A stretch of DNA of 64,000 nt, from contig NZ_CP045809.1 of NCBI RefSeq assembly GCF_025273675.1, forward strand, positions 2,976,001-3,040,000, given 5' to 3'. Source of the DNA: Gordonia pseudamarae (GTDB lineage Bacteria; Actinomycetota; Actinomycetes; Mycobacteriales; Mycobacteriaceae). The notes under the pieces were generated by a model, which worked only from the letters and a program-made list of their open reading frames with translations, was not told the origin of the DNA and did no database searches. Of the stretch, positions 46,677 to 56,931 are shown one piece after another (position 1 is the stretch's first letter; every line of letters begins with the position of its first letter). The translations under genes were made by a program, and so were the position numbers.

Positions 46677-46859
46677 AACACAAGGTTGCCTGATCGGTCG
46701 GTACACGTCTCAACGCGGTGCCGATTTTGCGGAGTTCCGGCGGGTCGGTCGGGCGGGTCGGTCGGGCGACGGACCGAGGAGCGAGCGGGAGCCTGCGACC
46801 GGTGAGCGACGAGGGAAGACGATGCACGGGCCCGGCCTGTCAGCAGACCAACCAGCAAT
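46677..46859. other. sepF-yggT spacer with G-rich and inverted repeats
   Basis: 183 bases without a gene. It contains GGTCGG/GGGCGG repeats and a near-palindromic stretch with GAGGAGCGAGCG and GAGCGACGAGGG. A dispersed repeat or processing hairpin is possible. Confidence 0.35.
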
Positions 46860-47636
46860 TCAGTGGTTGTAGAAGCCGGTTTCGGCGATCTTGCGCCGGT
46901 CCTCGGGGGTGACGTCGACGTCGGCGGGTGAGAGCAGGAAGACCTTGGTGGCGACCTTGTCGAAGGAGCCGCGGAGCGCGAAGGCCAGACCGGCGGCGAA
47001 GTCGACGAGTCGTTTGGCGTCGTCGTTGCTCATGTTGACCAGGTCCATGATGACCGGGCTGCCGTCGCGGTAGCGTTCGCCGATGGTGCGGGCTTCGCTG
47101 TAGTCGGAGGGCCGCAGGGTGGTGATCTTGTGCAGTGGCCCGTCGGCGAAGATCCGGTCGAGTTCGTGCTGGTCACCGACGCCGGGGCGGGTGTTGGTGG
47201 TGCGGAGGGTGGCGGAGGCGCTGCGCTGGAGCGGTTCGAGGCGCGCGGGCTGGCGCAGGCGCTCGTTCGGTTCGTTGATGTGCCGTCCTCCGGCATAGGC
47301 GTATTCGGGCTTGTCGTAGCCACGCTCGTCGTGGCGGCGGTCGTCATCGTAGCCGTAGTCGGCGCCGCGGGCTCCGTCGGCGAATGCGCCGCTGCGGTAG
47401 TCGGCGTCGCGGTAGCCGCTGTCGCGGTAGCCGCCGTCGGCGTAGTCGGGTTCCCGGTAGTCGCTGTCGCGGTATCCGGAGTCGCGGTAGTCGGAGTCGC
47501 GGTAATCGTCGTAGTCGTCGTAGCCGCGGTCACGAACGGCACGCAGGGGCGCGCCGGGCTCTTCGAGGTAGTCGTCTTCGTACTCGCTCGGAGGCACCAT
47601 GCCGAAATATGCCTTGAACTTCTGCATTGTGGTCAT
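46860..47636 (-). CDS. sepF: Cell division protein SepF
   Basis: 258-residue protein that links FtsZ to the membrane. N-terminal amphipathic start MQKFKAYFGMVPPSEYEDDY, then a low-complexity linker with repeated YRDSDY/YRDSGY units at about residues 38-84, and the conserved C-terminal domain (ITTLRPSDYSEARTIGERY, PVIMDLVNMSNDDAKRLVDFAAGLAFAL). The ATG at 47636 has GGAGA upstream. The linker is longer and more repetitive than in most relatives. Confidence 0.93.
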   Translation of the reverse strand: MTTMQKFKAYFGMVPPSEYEDDYLEEPGAPLRAVRDRGYDDYDDYRDSDYRDSGYRDSDYREPDYADGGYRDSGYRDADYRSGAFADGARGADYGYDDDRRHDERGYDKPEYAYAGGRHINEPNERLRQPARLEPLQRSASATLRTTNTRPGVGDQHELDRIFADGPLHKITTLRPSDYSEARTIGERYRDGSPVIMDLVNMSNDDAKRLVDFAAGLAFALRGSFDKVATKVFLLSPADVDVTPEDRRKIAETGFYNH

Positions 47637-47908
47637 TGCGGGTCTCCGATCGTCGCGACACAAGTTGAAGCTGTTGTCACAGTGCTTGATGGTTCTTATG
47701 TGACCGATGTGATTAATGAGAGACTAGCGCCGTCTCACCGCCGGAGCGGCGACCGACACGCAGGCATCACCAACGATCTTCGATCCGGTATTCACGATCC
47801 CGACACATGCGGTCGCAGCACCGATTGTTGTTGCGCGGGAGCGGAACTGCCGGTCAGGACGATCACCGGCCCAGATCGGGCAGAGCGGCTGACCGGCCTT
47901 CATCGACG
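47637..47908. other. sepF-pgeF spacer; yggS absent
   Basis: 272 bases without a recognisable gene. In mycobacteria the PLP protein YggS (Rv2148c) lies here. No trace of it can be read. The spacer probably carries the sepF promoter. Confidence 0.5.
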
Positions 47909-48676
47909 TCAGCCCTCCATCCAGATGACCGACGCGAGCCGGCCAGTGGGCGCGCCCCCGCGGTGACTGAAGAGGCTGGAATCGGCGATCGTGCACCGCG
48001 GATCGACCGCCACCGCCCCGACGCCCGCGTCGAGAAGTTGCCGGTGCACCCCGGCACGGATGTCGAGTCCGGGAGTGTTGCGGGTGGTGGTGCAGGCGCT
48101 GCCCGGCAGATGTGCCTCCACATCGCGCTGCATCGGCAGTGGCACCTCATATCGGGCACCGGAGGCTGCGGGTCCGAGCAGCGCACCCATACGATCGGGG
48201 CGCGCGCCGAGTTCGATCATCGCGCGCAACACCTCGCCGATGATGCCGATCCGGGCACCCACCCGGCCCGCGTGGACGGCGGCGATCACACCCGCCTCGT
48301 CGTCGCTGAGCAGGACCGGCACGCAGTCGGCGGTCAACACGACCAGCGCGAGCCCCGCGGCGGTGGTCACCAGGGCGTCGGTGGCGGGCACCGCGGAGGC
48401 GGTCGGCTCGCGGACGATGGTGACGTTCCTGCTGTGAATCTGCTCCATCCATACCATCGACGACGGCGGCAGACCGATGTGGTCGGCCAGCCTGCGCCTG
48501 TTGGCCGCGACCGCCGCCGGATTGTCTCCGACGTGGTCACCGAGATTGAAGGAGTCGTAGGGAGGCCGTGACACGCCTCCGGCACGAGTGGTGACGACAC
48601 GCCGCACGGTGGCGGGTCCGGGAGTCGATCTCCCGGACCTGGCACCTGTGGTGGATCCGGACATGCCGTTCATCAT
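47909..48676 (-). CDS. pgeF: Peptidoglycan editing factor PgeF (YfiH, multicopper oxidase-like fold)
   Basis: 255-residue cytosolic protein of the YfiH/DUF152 family, which in E. coli removes wrong amino acids from UDP-MurNAc precursors. Motifs: VVTTRAGGVSRPPYDSFNLGDHVGD, MEQIHS with the metal-binding His, TADCVPVLLSD with the metal-binding Cys and AAVHAGRVG. Related proteins were once called polyphenol oxidases. The start is the first ATG at 48676; ATG codons follow at 48673 and 48664. It follows ftsZ by 16 bases, in conserved order (Rv2149c). Confidence 0.88.
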   Translation of the reverse strand: MMNGMSGSTTGARSGRSTPGPATVRRVVTTRAGGVSRPPYDSFNLGDHVGDNPAAVAANRRRLADHIGLPPSSMVWMEQIHSRNVTIVREPTASAVPATDALVTTAAGLALVVLTADCVPVLLSDDEAGVIAAVHAGRVGARIGIIGEVLRAMIELGARPDRMGALLGPAASGARYEVPLPMQRDVEAHLPGSACTTTRNTPGLDIRAGVHRQLLDAGVGAVAVDPRCTIADSSLFSHRGGAPTGRLASVIWMEG

Positions 48677-48692
48677 CGGGGTCGGACGGGCC

Positions 48693-49886
48693 TCAGCGCT
48701 TCATGAAAGACGGCACATCGACGTCGTCGTCGTCGATCCGCACACTGTTGGCGCGGGGTGCCTCCTCGTTGGTGCTGAAGGGATCGCCGGATGTCGGCGC
48801 CTTACCGAAGAGCGGATCGGTGGCCGGGGCCCGGCCGACGCTGCCGGCCTGCCCCGCGCCGACCACTCCGGTCCGCGTCGTGGTGGCCGTGGTGGTCGCC
48901 GCCTTGGCCGGAGCCGCCGGGGTCTCGGTCCGCTGACGCGGCCCGCCGTCGAAACCGGCTGCGATCACGGTGACCCGCACCTCGTCGCCGAGGTTGTCGT
49001 CGATGACCGTTCCGAAGATGATGTTGGCATCTTCGTGCGCGGCCTCCTGCACCTGCGTGGCGGCGTTATGGATCTCGAACAGGCCGAGATCGCTGCCGCC
49101 GGCGATCGAGATCAGGACGCCCCGGGCACCTTCCATCGATGCCTCCAGCAGCGGCGAGTTGATGGCCGATCCGGCGGCCTTCTTGGCCCGGTCCTCTCCC
49201 CTGGCCGAGCCGATGCCCATCAACGCGCTGCCGGCATCGCTCATGACGCCCTTGACGTCGGCGAAGTCGACGTTGATCAGACCCGGGGTGGTGATCAGAT
49301 CGGTGATGCCCTGAACGCCGTTGAGCAGCACCTCGTCCGCGCTGCGGAAGGCGTCCATCAGGGTCACCTGGGCGTCGCCGAGCTGGAGCAGTCTGTCGTT
49401 GGGGATCACGATGAGGGTGTCGCAGGATTCGCGCAGCGCCACGATGCCGTTCTCGGCCTGGTTGCCGCGGCGCTTGCCCTCGAAGGAGAAGGGTCGGGTG
49501 ACGACCCCGACAGTCAGCGCGCCGAGCTTGCGCGCGATCTGGGCCACGACGGGCGCACCGCCCGTGCCGGTGCCACCACCCTCGCCCGCGGTCACAAACA
49601 CCATGTCGGCGCCTTTGAGCAGCTCCTCGATCTCGTCGCGCGCGTCCTCGGCAGCACGACGGCCCACCTCCGGATCGGCACCCGCGCCGAGTCCGCGCGT
49701 GGAGTCACGGCCGACGTCGAGCTTGACGTCGGCATCGCTCATCAGGAGCGCCTGGGCGTCGGTGTTGATCGCGATGAACTCGACTCCTTTGAGTCCTTGT
49801 TCGATCATCCGGTTGACGGCGTTGACGCCGCCGCCGCCGATGCCGACGACCTTGATCACGGCCAGGTAGTTGTGCGGTGGCGTCAT
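48693..49886 (-). CDS. ftsZ: Cell division tubulin homologue FtsZ
   Basis: 397-residue GTPase forming the Z ring. GTP-binding loop [15 protein letters not shown] at about residue 98, N-terminal [20 protein letters not shown]7 loop [11 protein letters not shown], and the C-terminal peptide [10 protein letters not shown] that binds FtsW, SepF and others. The mycobacterial-type start [10 protein letters not shown] is the ATG at 49886; the ATG at 49892 two codons upstream is also possible because GAGG lies 6 bases before it. The 270-base upstream region gives room for its own promoters. Confidence 0.97.
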   Translation of the reverse strand: MTPPHNYLAVIKVVGIGGGGVNAVNRMIEQGLKGVEFIAINTDAQALLMSDADVKLDVGRDSTRGLGAGADPEVGRRAAEDARDEIEELLKGADMVFVTAGEGGGTGTGGAPVVAQIARKLGALTVGVVTRPFSFEGKRRGNQAENGIVALRESCDTLIVIPNDRLLQLGDAQVTLMDAFRSADEVLLNGVQGITDLITTPGLINVDFADVKGVMSDAGSALMGIGSARGEDRAKKAAGSAINSPLLEASMEGARGVLISIAGGSDLGLFEIHNAATQVQEAAHEDANIIFGTVIDDNLGDEVRVTVIAAGFDGGPRQRTETPAAPAKAATTTATTTRTGVVGAGQAGSVGRAPATDPLFGKAPTSGDPFSTNEEAPRANSVRIDDDDVDVPSFMKR

Positions 49887-50156
49887 ATCCATCGCCTTCC
49901 TCATCGGTGTTGTAGCTGCAGCTGCGGACGGAGGTTCCGTGACGGCGGGATCTGGATAACCCTCCGGTAAACCCTAAACCTCAACCATAGACTTAGAGTT
50001 ATGTCAAGTAGTTCCGTGTTGGTCACGACGCTAGGCACGTCGCGGCCGATGAGCCAGTAACGGCGCGGCGTGTCGCGAAGTTGCTCAACGAATTCGCCTC
50101 AACGGTGCCCGTTTCGCCTTGTCGGACACCGCGAACACGGCTACCTGAGACCAGGG
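49887..50156. other. ftsQ-ftsZ intergenic region (ftsZ promoter region)
   Basis: 270 bases without a gene and with an AT-rich centre. On the minus strand TTGACA lies at 50002-50007, followed by ACTCTAAG and a TTGAGG/TTTAGGG block, resembling the conserved ftsZ promoter region of mycolata. No well-spaced -10 can be fixed for the TTGACA. Confidence 0.5.
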
Positions 50157-50855
50157 TCACTTGAAGGCCGGGAAGTCAGGGCTCGATACGTTATAGAGCG
50201 TTCCCTTACGTGTCAACAAGTTCTTGAGTGCCCTGGCCTTTTCCTCTCCCCGATCGCTGTCGCCCCAGACCACGGTGCGCTCGCCCTTGAGGGCGAGCTC
50301 GATGTCGACCGGAGAGGTCGCCGCCACCGACACCAGGAGCCGGGTGAGATACGCCGGCAGGTCTGCCACCACCGACACCGCCGCCTTGGTCGTCGGGTCG
50401 GTGGGACCCGGATGTGCGGTGGTGAACCGCGGCAGCGCCGCGAACTCCGCGGGGATCGTCGTGCCCTCGCCGAATGTCAGATACGCCACTCCGAGACGGT
50501 CCAGGATCTGCGTGGTCCCACCGTCGACGATGCGGACCACGGGTCGTCGCTCGACGACCGAGATGGTCAGCGTCGACGGATACGAACGCTGCACCCGCGC
50601 CGACTCGATGGATTCGATCGCCGCGACCCGCCGCGCCACCGCCGCGGTGTCCACCCGCAACAGCGGCGTCCCCTGCGTGACATCGGCGACCGCGAGAATC
50701 TCACTCTCGGAGACTACCCGGTTGTCGAGAACCTCGGTGCTGCGCACCGACATGAGCGGCGTGTAGTAGGCGACCACCGCGCCACCGACAACCACCACGA
50801 CGGCGAGCACCGTCCAAATCAGTCCCCGCCGGCGCAGCGCCGTGCGGCCGATCAT
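50157..50855 (-). CDS. ftsQ: Cell division protein FtsQ
   Basis: 232-residue bitopic protein: short cytoplasmic N-terminus, membrane segment at about residues 12-32, POTRA domain ([28 protein letters not shown]) and beta domain ([11 protein letters not shown] onward). It joins early and late divisome proteins. The cytoplasmic tail is unusually short compared with the mycobacterial protein. ATG at 50855 overlaps the murC stop as ATGA. Confidence 0.93.
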   Translation of the reverse strand: MIGRTALRRRGLIWTVLAVVVVVGGAVVAYYTPLMSVRSTEVLDNRVVSESEILAVADVTQGTPLLRVDTAAVARRVAAIESIESARVQRSYPSTLTISVVERRPVVRIVDGGTTQILDRLGVAYLTFGEGTTIPAEFAALPRFTTAHPGPTDPTTKAAVSVVADLPAYLTRLLVSVAATSPVDIELALKGERTVVWGDSDRGEEKARALKNLLTRKGTLYNVSSPDFPAFK

Positions 50856-52423
50856 CCCGCCGGCTCCCCCACCTGCGTCCGTGACCCGTCCGGCCGGTCG
50901 GCCAACGCGGCCAGGATCTCCGGACCCTGCATCGTGATGTCCCCGGCGCCGATCGTCAACACAATGTCACCCGGACGCGCCCGCTGCGCCACCAACTCAG
51001 GCAAGGCCGACAGGTCGGCGACGAACCGGCCCGGAACACTGAGCAGATCACTGATCGTCGCACCGCTGACACCCGGCTGCGGTGCCTCACGCGCACCGTA
51101 GACGTCGGCCACGAACACCTCGTCGGCCAGATCGAGAGCGGCGGCGAACTCATGCGCGAAATCAACCGTCCGCGAATACAGATGCGGTTGGAAGACCGCC
51201 AGGACACGGCCGGGCGGGCGGGCACCCGGCCCGCGATCGCGGGCCGCCGCCTCAGCCGCGGCGGCCACCACGTCACGCGCCGCCGTCAACACCGCACGCA
51301 CCTCCGTGGGATGGTGGGCATAGTCGTCGACCACGGCCACGTCGTCAACAATCCCGCGCACCTCGAACCGCCGGTGCACACCGCCGAACGCGGCGATGCC
51401 CGCCAGTACCGCCCCGAGGCCGCCGCCGACCAGGACACAGCCCAGAACCGCACCGATTCCGTTGAGCGCCATATGCTTTCCCGGAAGCGTCACCGACAGT
51501 GGCAGTGTCCGCCGCTCATCTCCGGCAATCGTCTCCGCGAACCGCACCCGTGCCGCTCCCCCCGAGACACGTGGCGTGTACTCCTCCAGAACAGCCACAT
51601 TGGGCACCTCGGCCGCCGACTCGGCATAGGTGCCCTCGCCGTATCCGACGACCTCGACGCCGCGCGCACGCAACGTTCGCGCACACCGTCCGCCCAATGC
51701 CGCCGCCCCCGGATCATCCAGACAGACGATGAGAGTGCCCCCGTCGGCGATACATTCGGTGAACCGGTCGAAGATCTCGACGTACGCCTCGCGGGTGCCG
51801 AAATGATCGAGATGATCGGCCTCGATATTGGTCACCACCACCACGTCGGGCCGGTATTCGAGCAACGAACCGTCGCTCTCGTCCGCCTCGGCGACGAACA
51901 CATCGCCGGTGCCGTGGTGGGCGTTGGTGCCCGACTCGTTCAGCTCACCGCCCACCGCGAACGACGGATCGAGCCCACAGTGCTGCAGAGCGACCACCGA
52001 CATCGATGTGGTGGAGGTCTTGCCGTGGGTGCCGGCGATCAGCAGCGTGCGGAAACCGGCCATCAACTCGGCCAGCACCACCGGCCGCAGCAACACCGGG
52101 ATGCCCCGCGAACGGGCCGCGACGAGCTCGGGATTGGTCTTGGGGATGGCCGCGTACGTGGTGACGACCGCCGTCGGTCCGCCCGGAAGCTGATCGAGCG
52201 CCGACTGATCGTGCCCGATCTGCACCCGCGCACCCCGGGTGCGCAGCCCCAGGATGGCGCGGCTGTTCTTCGCGTCGGACCCCGACACCTGGCCGCCGCG
52301 GGCCAGCAGGATGCGCGCCAGACCCGACATGCCCGCCCCGCCGATACCGACCATGTGCACACGCCGCAATCCGACGGGCAGCGGCCGGTCCCGGTGGACG
52401 CCGCCGGACTCCCCGCCGGTCAT
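50852..52423 (-). CDS. murC: UDP-N-acetylmuramate--L-alanine ligase
   Basis: Adds L-Ala to UDP-MurNAc. 523 residues. Rossmann start [20 protein letters not shown]-loop [24 protein letters not shown], and the C-domain [16 protein letters not shown]. The ATG at 52423 overlaps the murG stop as ATGA; upstream codons of the open frame are the murG end read out of frame. Confidence 0.95.
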   Translation of the reverse strand: MTGGESGGVHRDRPLPVGLRRVHMVGIGGAGMSGLARILLARGGQVSGSDAKNSRAILGLRTRGARVQIGHDQSALDQLPGGPTAVVTTYAAIPKTNPELVAARSRGIPVLLRPVVLAELMAGFRTLLIAGTHGKTSTTSMSVVALQHCGLDPSFAVGGELNESGTNAHHGTGDVFVAEADESDGSLLEYRPDVVVVTNIEADHLDHFGTREAYVEIFDRFTECIADGGTLIVCLDDPGAAALGGRCARTLRARGVEVVGYGEGTYAESAAEVPNVAVLEEYTPRVSGGAARVRFAETIAGDERRTLPLSVTLPGKHMALNGIGAVLGCVLVGGGLGAVLAGIAAFGGVHRRFEVRGIVDDVAVVDDYAHHPTEVRAVLTAARDVVAAAAEAAARDRGPGARPPGRVLAVFQPHLYSRTVDFAHEFAAALDLADEVFVADVYGAREAPQPGVSGATISDLLSVPGRFVADLSALPELVAQRARPGDIVLTIGAGDITMQGPEILAALADRPDGSRTQVGEPAG

Positions 52424-53670
52424 CGCCTGCCCCGTGCCAGCTCCAGCGCCGCCGTGGCCACGGCCTCCGCGGCGTCGCGCGAACCCGTCGCCGACGCCGC
52501 CGCCGACATCGCCGCCAGCGCACCGCTGTCGGCCATCATCGCCGGAACGTGCTCGGCCACCCACTCGACGGTCATGTCGGCATCATCGACCAGCACCCCG
52601 CCACCGGCCTCGACCACCGGGACAGCGTTGAGCCGCTGCTCGCCGTTCCCGTGTGGCAACGGCACATAGACGGCGGGCAGACCGGTGGCCGAAACCTCCG
52701 CCACCGTCATCGCCCCGGACCGGCAGATCACCAGATCTGCCGCCGCATAGGCCAGATCCATACGCTTGAGATACCCCACACCGCGATACGGCGGGGCGCC
52801 GTCCGGGGACTTCGGCTCGATCGAGTTCTTGGGCCCGTAGGCGTGCAGCACCCCGATCCCGGCGGCACCGAGCGCCTCTGCGGCACCGGCCACCGCGTCA
52901 TTGATCCGTTGGGCACCCTGCGAGCCACCGAAGACCAACAGCGTCGGCACATCGTCCAGCCCGAAATAGTGCCGGGCCTGCGCACGCAGCGCCGCACGGT
53001 CGAGTTCGACGAGCGCACCGCGCACCGGCATACCCACGACCTGCGCGTCGAGTCCCGAATCGGGCACCGCGGCCAACACCTTGTCGGCGAACCGCGCGCC
53101 GACCTTGTTGGCCACTCCGGCGCTGGCGTTGGCCTCATGGATGACGATGGGAATCCGCCGGCCGGATCGCACATACATGCGCGCGGCCAGATAAGCGGGC
53201 AACGACACATAGCCGCCGAATCCGATCACGACATCGGCGCGGACCTCCTTGAGCACCGCCCGGGTCGCCGCCACCGAACGCACCAACCGCACCGGCAGCC
53301 CGATCAGGTCCTTGTTCAGCTTACGCGGCAACGGCACCGGCGGAATCAGTTTCAGCGTGTACCCCCGCTCGGGTACCAGGGTGGTCTCCAGACCACGGGT
53401 GGTGCCCAGCGCGGTGATCGTGGCAGACGGATCGAGTCGGCGAACGGCGTCGGCCACCGCGAGCGCGGGTTCGATATGGCCGGCGGTGCCGCCGCCGGCC
53501 ACGACCACCGACAACCCGCCGGCGCCGTCGCTTCGCTCGCGCGGCATTCCCCCGTCGCTTCGCTCGCTCGACATTCCCCCGTCGCTTCGCTCGCTCGACA
53601 TTCCCCCGTCGCTTCGCTCGCTCGGGCCGATCGATCCTGATCCGGTCGGACCCGTTCCCGAACTCGTCAC
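52420..53670 (-). CDS. murG: UDP-N-acetylglucosamine transferase MurG, with repeat-bearing N-terminus
   Basis: Glycosyltransferase that makes lipid II from lipid I at the inner face of the membrane. The GT28 fold begins at about residue 53 ([19 protein letters not shown]), with [39 protein letters not shown] and [13 protein letters not shown]. Residues about 17-52 repeat SERSDGGMS, coded by the 27-base repeats at 53527-53625; relatives lack this. Start GTG at 53670, with GGAG 10 bases upstream; a later start within the repeats cannot be excluded. Confidence 0.93.
   Translation of the reverse strand: MTSSGTGPTGSGSIGPSERSDGGMSSERSDGGMSSERSDGGMPRERSDGAGGLSVVVAGGGTAGHIEPALAVADAVRRLDPSATITALGTTRGLETTLVPERGYTLKLIPPVPLPRKLNKDLIGLPVRLVRSVAATRAVLKEVRADVVIGFGGYVSLPAYLAARMYVRSGRRIPIVIHEANASAGVANKVGARFADKVLAAVPDSGLDAQVVGMPVRGALVELDRAALRAQARHYFGLDDVPTLLVFGGSQGAQRINDAVAGAAEALGAAGIGVLHAYGPKNSIEPKSPDGAPPYRGVGYLKRMDLAYAAADLVICRSGAMTVAEVSATGLPAVYVPLPHGNGEQRLNAVPVVEAGGGVLVDDADMTVEWVAEHVPAMMADSGALAAMSAAASATGSRDAAEAVATAALELARGRR
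53527..53625. repeat. 27-base tandem repeat at the murG 5' end
   Basis: 3.7 units of 27 bases beginning GTCGCTTCGCTCGC; units 2 and 3 are identical and unit 1 differs at three positions. In frame, each codes for nine residues of the SERSDGGMS type. The stretch GCTTCGCTCGC resembles dispersed short repeats of actinobacterial genomes. Confidence 0.85.
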
Positions 53671-53721
53671 TGAACTACCGCTCCATTTCCGGTTGCTGTG
53701 GTGCCTGCCCGGTGAGACCGG

Positions 53722-55374
53722 TCACGCGGAGTAGCGTCCACCGCCCCGGCGCTCCCGGCCTTGTGTGCGTGGGGCCGGGTCTGCCCGGAGGTTGGCGCTG
53801 TACCCCGTACGGTAGTCGATCCGCAGCCGCGCGGTCCGCTCCCATCCGCTCGCGCCATCTGTGCCGGTGCCCACATTCATCCGGCCCGTCGCCCCCCGCG
53901 CCCGGCCCGTCGCCCCCCGCGCCCGGCGCGTTGCCGCGCCGCGGGTGCCGGTGGTGCGCTCGGCCGACCGGGGTGTCCCGCCCCGGCCCAACGACCAGCC
54001 GCCACGTGCGGCGGACGGACGGTTGGCCGGTGCCGACGGAACCTGTCCGCCCTCGCGTCTGTGGGTGTCCTGGGTGCGCTGCGATTTCCCGCGCTGGGTG
54101 GGAACCCGCGCCGCCCGGTACGGCACCGGTGCGGGCAACCGCGCCCAGCGGGTGCGTCCGGTGCGCCTGCCTACGGCCAGCGCGGCGACCGCGTCGGGTT
54201 CGTGGCGGGCGGCGTTCGCCATCAGCCCCAGCATCGCCAGCACGGTGAGCGCCGACGTACCGCCCGCCGACACCAACGGCAACTGGATACCGGTGACCGG
54301 CAGGATCCCGATCACATACCCGATGTTGATGAATGCCTGGGCGACGATGAGCACCGTGATGGTGGAGGTCAACAGCCGCAGGAACGGGTCGACCGATCTC
54401 GACGCGATGCGGAATCCGACATAGGCGAACAGCCCGAACAGCCCGACCACCATCAGCCCGCCGAGCAATCCCAGCTCCTCGCCGATGATCGCGAAGATGA
54501 AGTCGTTGTGCGCGTTGGGCAGGTAGTTCCATTTGGCCCGGCTCTGACCCAGGCCCTCACCGAAGACCCCACCGTTGGCCAGCGCGTACCCGGCCTGCCT
54601 GGACTGGTAGCCGGCACCCTGCGGATCGTCGATATGCCCGAGAAAGCTCATGACGCGCTGGGACCGGTAGCCGGCGACGAGGGACAGCAGCACCGCCAGC
54701 GCGGCACCGATCACGGCGAACGACCCGAACGCGGCCAGCGACAGCCCGGAGAACCACAGCAGTGCCGCGACGATGATGGCGATGGTGATGGTGGTGCTCA
54801 GGTTGGGTTCGAGCATGATCAGGACGCAGATCAGCACTGCCATCGGCAGCAGCGGAATCAGCAGTTCCTTCAGGCCCGCGTTCTCCTTGCGGCGGGCGGC
54901 CAGCACATGCGCGCCCCACACGCAGAGCGCGACCTTGACCAACTCGGACGGCTGCACCGACAGCCCCGCCACGGTGAACCACCGGCGCGCACCGTAGCTC
55001 TCGATGCCGATGCCCGGGATCAGTACCAGCACCAGCAGCACTGTGGTCACGGTGATCATCACCGCGGCCAGCCTGCGGAACATGCGCACCGGCATCCACA
55101 GGGTGAGGTAGAACACCACCACACCCATGAGCGCGAACACCAGCTGGGTGGTGAACAGCCCGTACGCCGACCCTTCCTTGGAGTAGCCCTCCACCGAGGA
55201 TGCGGACAGGACCATCACCAGGCCGATCGTGGTGAGCGTTCCGGCCAGTGCCAGCACGAGATGGTACGAGGCCAGCGGCCGGCTCAACAGGCTGCCGACA
55301 ACCTCCCGTACCGCGATGGTCACCGAGGTGACCTGTGCGCGGACACCCCGCTGCGCCGACGACGCGGACGTCAT
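53722..55374 (-). CDS. ftsW: Peptidoglycan glycosyltransferase FtsW with arginine-rich tail
   Basis: SEDS-family lipid II polymerase of the septum, 550 residues. About ten membrane segments in residues 30-405; hallmarks RRWFTVAGLSVQPSELVKVAL (with the SEDS region), the LPNAHNDFIFAIIGEELG loop and LPLVSAGGTSALTVLAMLG. The last about 140 residues are a disordered, strongly basic tail with ARGATGR repeats. The ATG at 55374 overlaps the murD stop as ATGA. It is expected to act with PbpB encoded upstream. Confidence 0.94.
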   Translation of the reverse strand: MTSASSAQRGVRAQVTSVTIAVREVVGSLLSRPLASYHLVLALAGTLTTIGLVMVLSASSVEGYSKEGSAYGLFTTQLVFALMGVVVFYLTLWMPVRMFRRLAAVMITVTTVLLVLVLIPGIGIESYGARRWFTVAGLSVQPSELVKVALCVWGAHVLAARRKENAGLKELLIPLLPMAVLICVLIMLEPNLSTTITIAIIVAALLWFSGLSLAAFGSFAVIGAALAVLLSLVAGYRSQRVMSFLGHIDDPQGAGYQSRQAGYALANGGVFGEGLGQSRAKWNYLPNAHNDFIFAIIGEELGLLGGLMVVGLFGLFAYVGFRIASRSVDPFLRLLTSTITVLIVAQAFINIGYVIGILPVTGIQLPLVSAGGTSALTVLAMLGLMANAARHEPDAVAALAVGRRTGRTRWARLPAPVPYRAARVPTQRGKSQRTQDTHRREGGQVPSAPANRPSAARGGWSLGRGGTPRSAERTTGTRGAATRRARGATGRARGATGRMNVGTGTDGASGWERTARLRIDYRTGYSANLRADPAPRTQGRERRGGGRYSA

Positions 55375-56930
55375 CGCGACGCCGATACGTCCGTACCCCG
55401 CAGCCCTCGGGCCGCGACGGCGAACGAATCGCCGCGACGGCCGTAGCCGGCGAACATGTCGAGCGAGGCCGCGGCAGGGGCGAGCAGGACCGCCTCGACC
55501 GGTTCTGAGCCCGGAGCGCTGTTCGCCTCGACCGCCAGACGCCACGCCTGGCGCACCGCGTGCCGCATCACCAGATCGGCCGGGGACTCAGCCCCGGCGG
55601 GACCGGGGTTCTCGGCAACCGGGACTCCGGCGACGAATCGCTGCACATTCACCGCACCATCGTCACCTGTGAACACTGTGACAGCTGGGACATCTGGGGC
55701 GTGTCGTGCAATCGAGTCGATGATGACGTCCCGATCCGTGCCGATCGCCACCGCCCCGGCGAGCCGATCACGCATCTCGACGAACAGATCATCGACCGAG
55801 GCACCCTTGAGCAGTCCACCCGCGATGAGCACCACCCGGTCGTGGGCGGCGATCGCCGCCCGCGCCGCATGCGGGTTGGTGGCCTTCGAATCATCGACGA
55901 AATCGATTCCGTCGATGGTCTCGACGACCTCGCCGCGATGTGCGGCCGGGGTGAAGTCGGTCAGTCCGGCCGTCACCGACAACGGCGCGACGCCCACCGC
56001 CAATGCCAGTGCCGCGGCGGCCAGGGCATCCGAGCAGCCGGACGGGCCCGCCGGGCGCACCTGTGCCGCCGGGATCAGCCGGCCCGCCCCGAACGCCCGA
56101 TCGACGAGTACCCCGTCGTCGACGCCGAGTTGTCCGGCATCGGGTGCCGCCAGCGTGAAGCCGACGCGGCGGGTGGCGGTTCCGGTCTCGATCCCCGACG
56201 CCACCGCGTCGTCGAGGCCGACGACGCCGACCCGCCCGTGCAGGGCGGTCGCCTTGGCGTCCCGATAGGCGCCGAATGAGCCGTGCCAGTCGAGATGGTC
56301 CTCGGCGACGTTGAGGACCACACCGGCATCCGGCACGATCGACGGCGCCCAGTGCAGCTGAAAGGACGATAATTCGGCGCAGAGCACCTCGGCGCGGGGT
56401 TCGGCGGCCAACGCGTCCAGCACCGGCAGACCGATGTTCCCGCAGGCCGCGGCCACCCGGCCGTCCGCCGAGACGATGGATTCCAGCATCGAGGTGGTGG
56501 TGGTCTTGCCGTTGGTACCGGTCACCACCAGCCAGGTGCGCGGCGTGCCGAACCAGCCGGCCCGATCGATCCGCCAGGCCAGTTCCACCTCACCCCACAC
56601 CGGTACGCCGGCCGCGGCGGCGGCCACGACCAGCTGATGCGTCGGCGCGAAACCCGGCGAGACGACCACCAGACCGGTGCGGTCGGTCCACCCCGGGTCG
56701 GCGAGCAGTTCATCGATCCCGACGCACCGGGCACCCGCCGCCCGCAGCTCCGCCGCGACCGGAACACCGGCATCCTGCGCGTCGGCGAACCTGGTGTCCG
56801 CGACGACCACCGGCACATCGGCCGCCAGCAGGTGCCGGGCCGCCGACGAGCCGGCGACCCCCGCGCCGCCGACGACGACCTCGCCGACGGTCAGCTCCAC
56901 GATCGGTGTCCTCCGCATTCCGGACGACAT
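55371..56930 (-). CDS. murD: UDP-N-acetylmuramoylalanine--D-glutamate ligase
   Basis: Adds D-Glu to UDP-MurNAc-Ala. 519 residues. N-terminal Rossmann VVVGGAGVAGSSAARHLL, P-loop VTGTNGKTTTTSML, LNVAEDHLDWHGS, and C-domain FVDDSKATNPHAARAA. The ATG at 56930 lies next to the mraY stop; an in-frame GTG at 56900 with GGAGG upstream is an alternative start closer to family length. Confidence 0.95.
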   Translation of the reverse strand: MSSGMRRTPIVELTVGEVVVGGAGVAGSSAARHLLAADVPVVVADTRFADAQDAGVPVAAELRAAGARCVGIDELLADPGWTDRTGLVVVSPGFAPTHQLVVAAAAAGVPVWGEVELAWRIDRAGWFGTPRTWLVVTGTNGKTTTTSMLESIVSADGRVAAACGNIGLPVLDALAAEPRAEVLCAELSSFQLHWAPSIVPDAGVVLNVAEDHLDWHGSFGAYRDAKATALHGRVGVVGLDDAVASGIETGTATRRVGFTLAAPDAGQLGVDDGVLVDRAFGAGRLIPAAQVRPAGPSGCSDALAAAALALAVGVAPLSVTAGLTDFTPAAHRGEVVETIDGIDFVDDSKATNPHAARAAIAAHDRVVLIAGGLLKGASVDDLFVEMRDRLAGAVAIGTDRDVIIDSIARHAPDVPAVTVFTGDDGAVNVQRFVAGVPVAENPGPAGAESPADLVMRHAVRQAWRLAVEANSAPGSEPVEAVLLAPAAASLDMFAGYGRRGDSFAVAARGLRGTDVSASR

Positions 56931-56931
56931 G

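Noticed and set aside
49984..50007. TTGACA with TATGGT as an ftsZ promoter
   Set aside because: Only 12 bases separate the hexamers on the minus strand, too few for a sigma-70 type promoter. Kept only as a promoter-like region.
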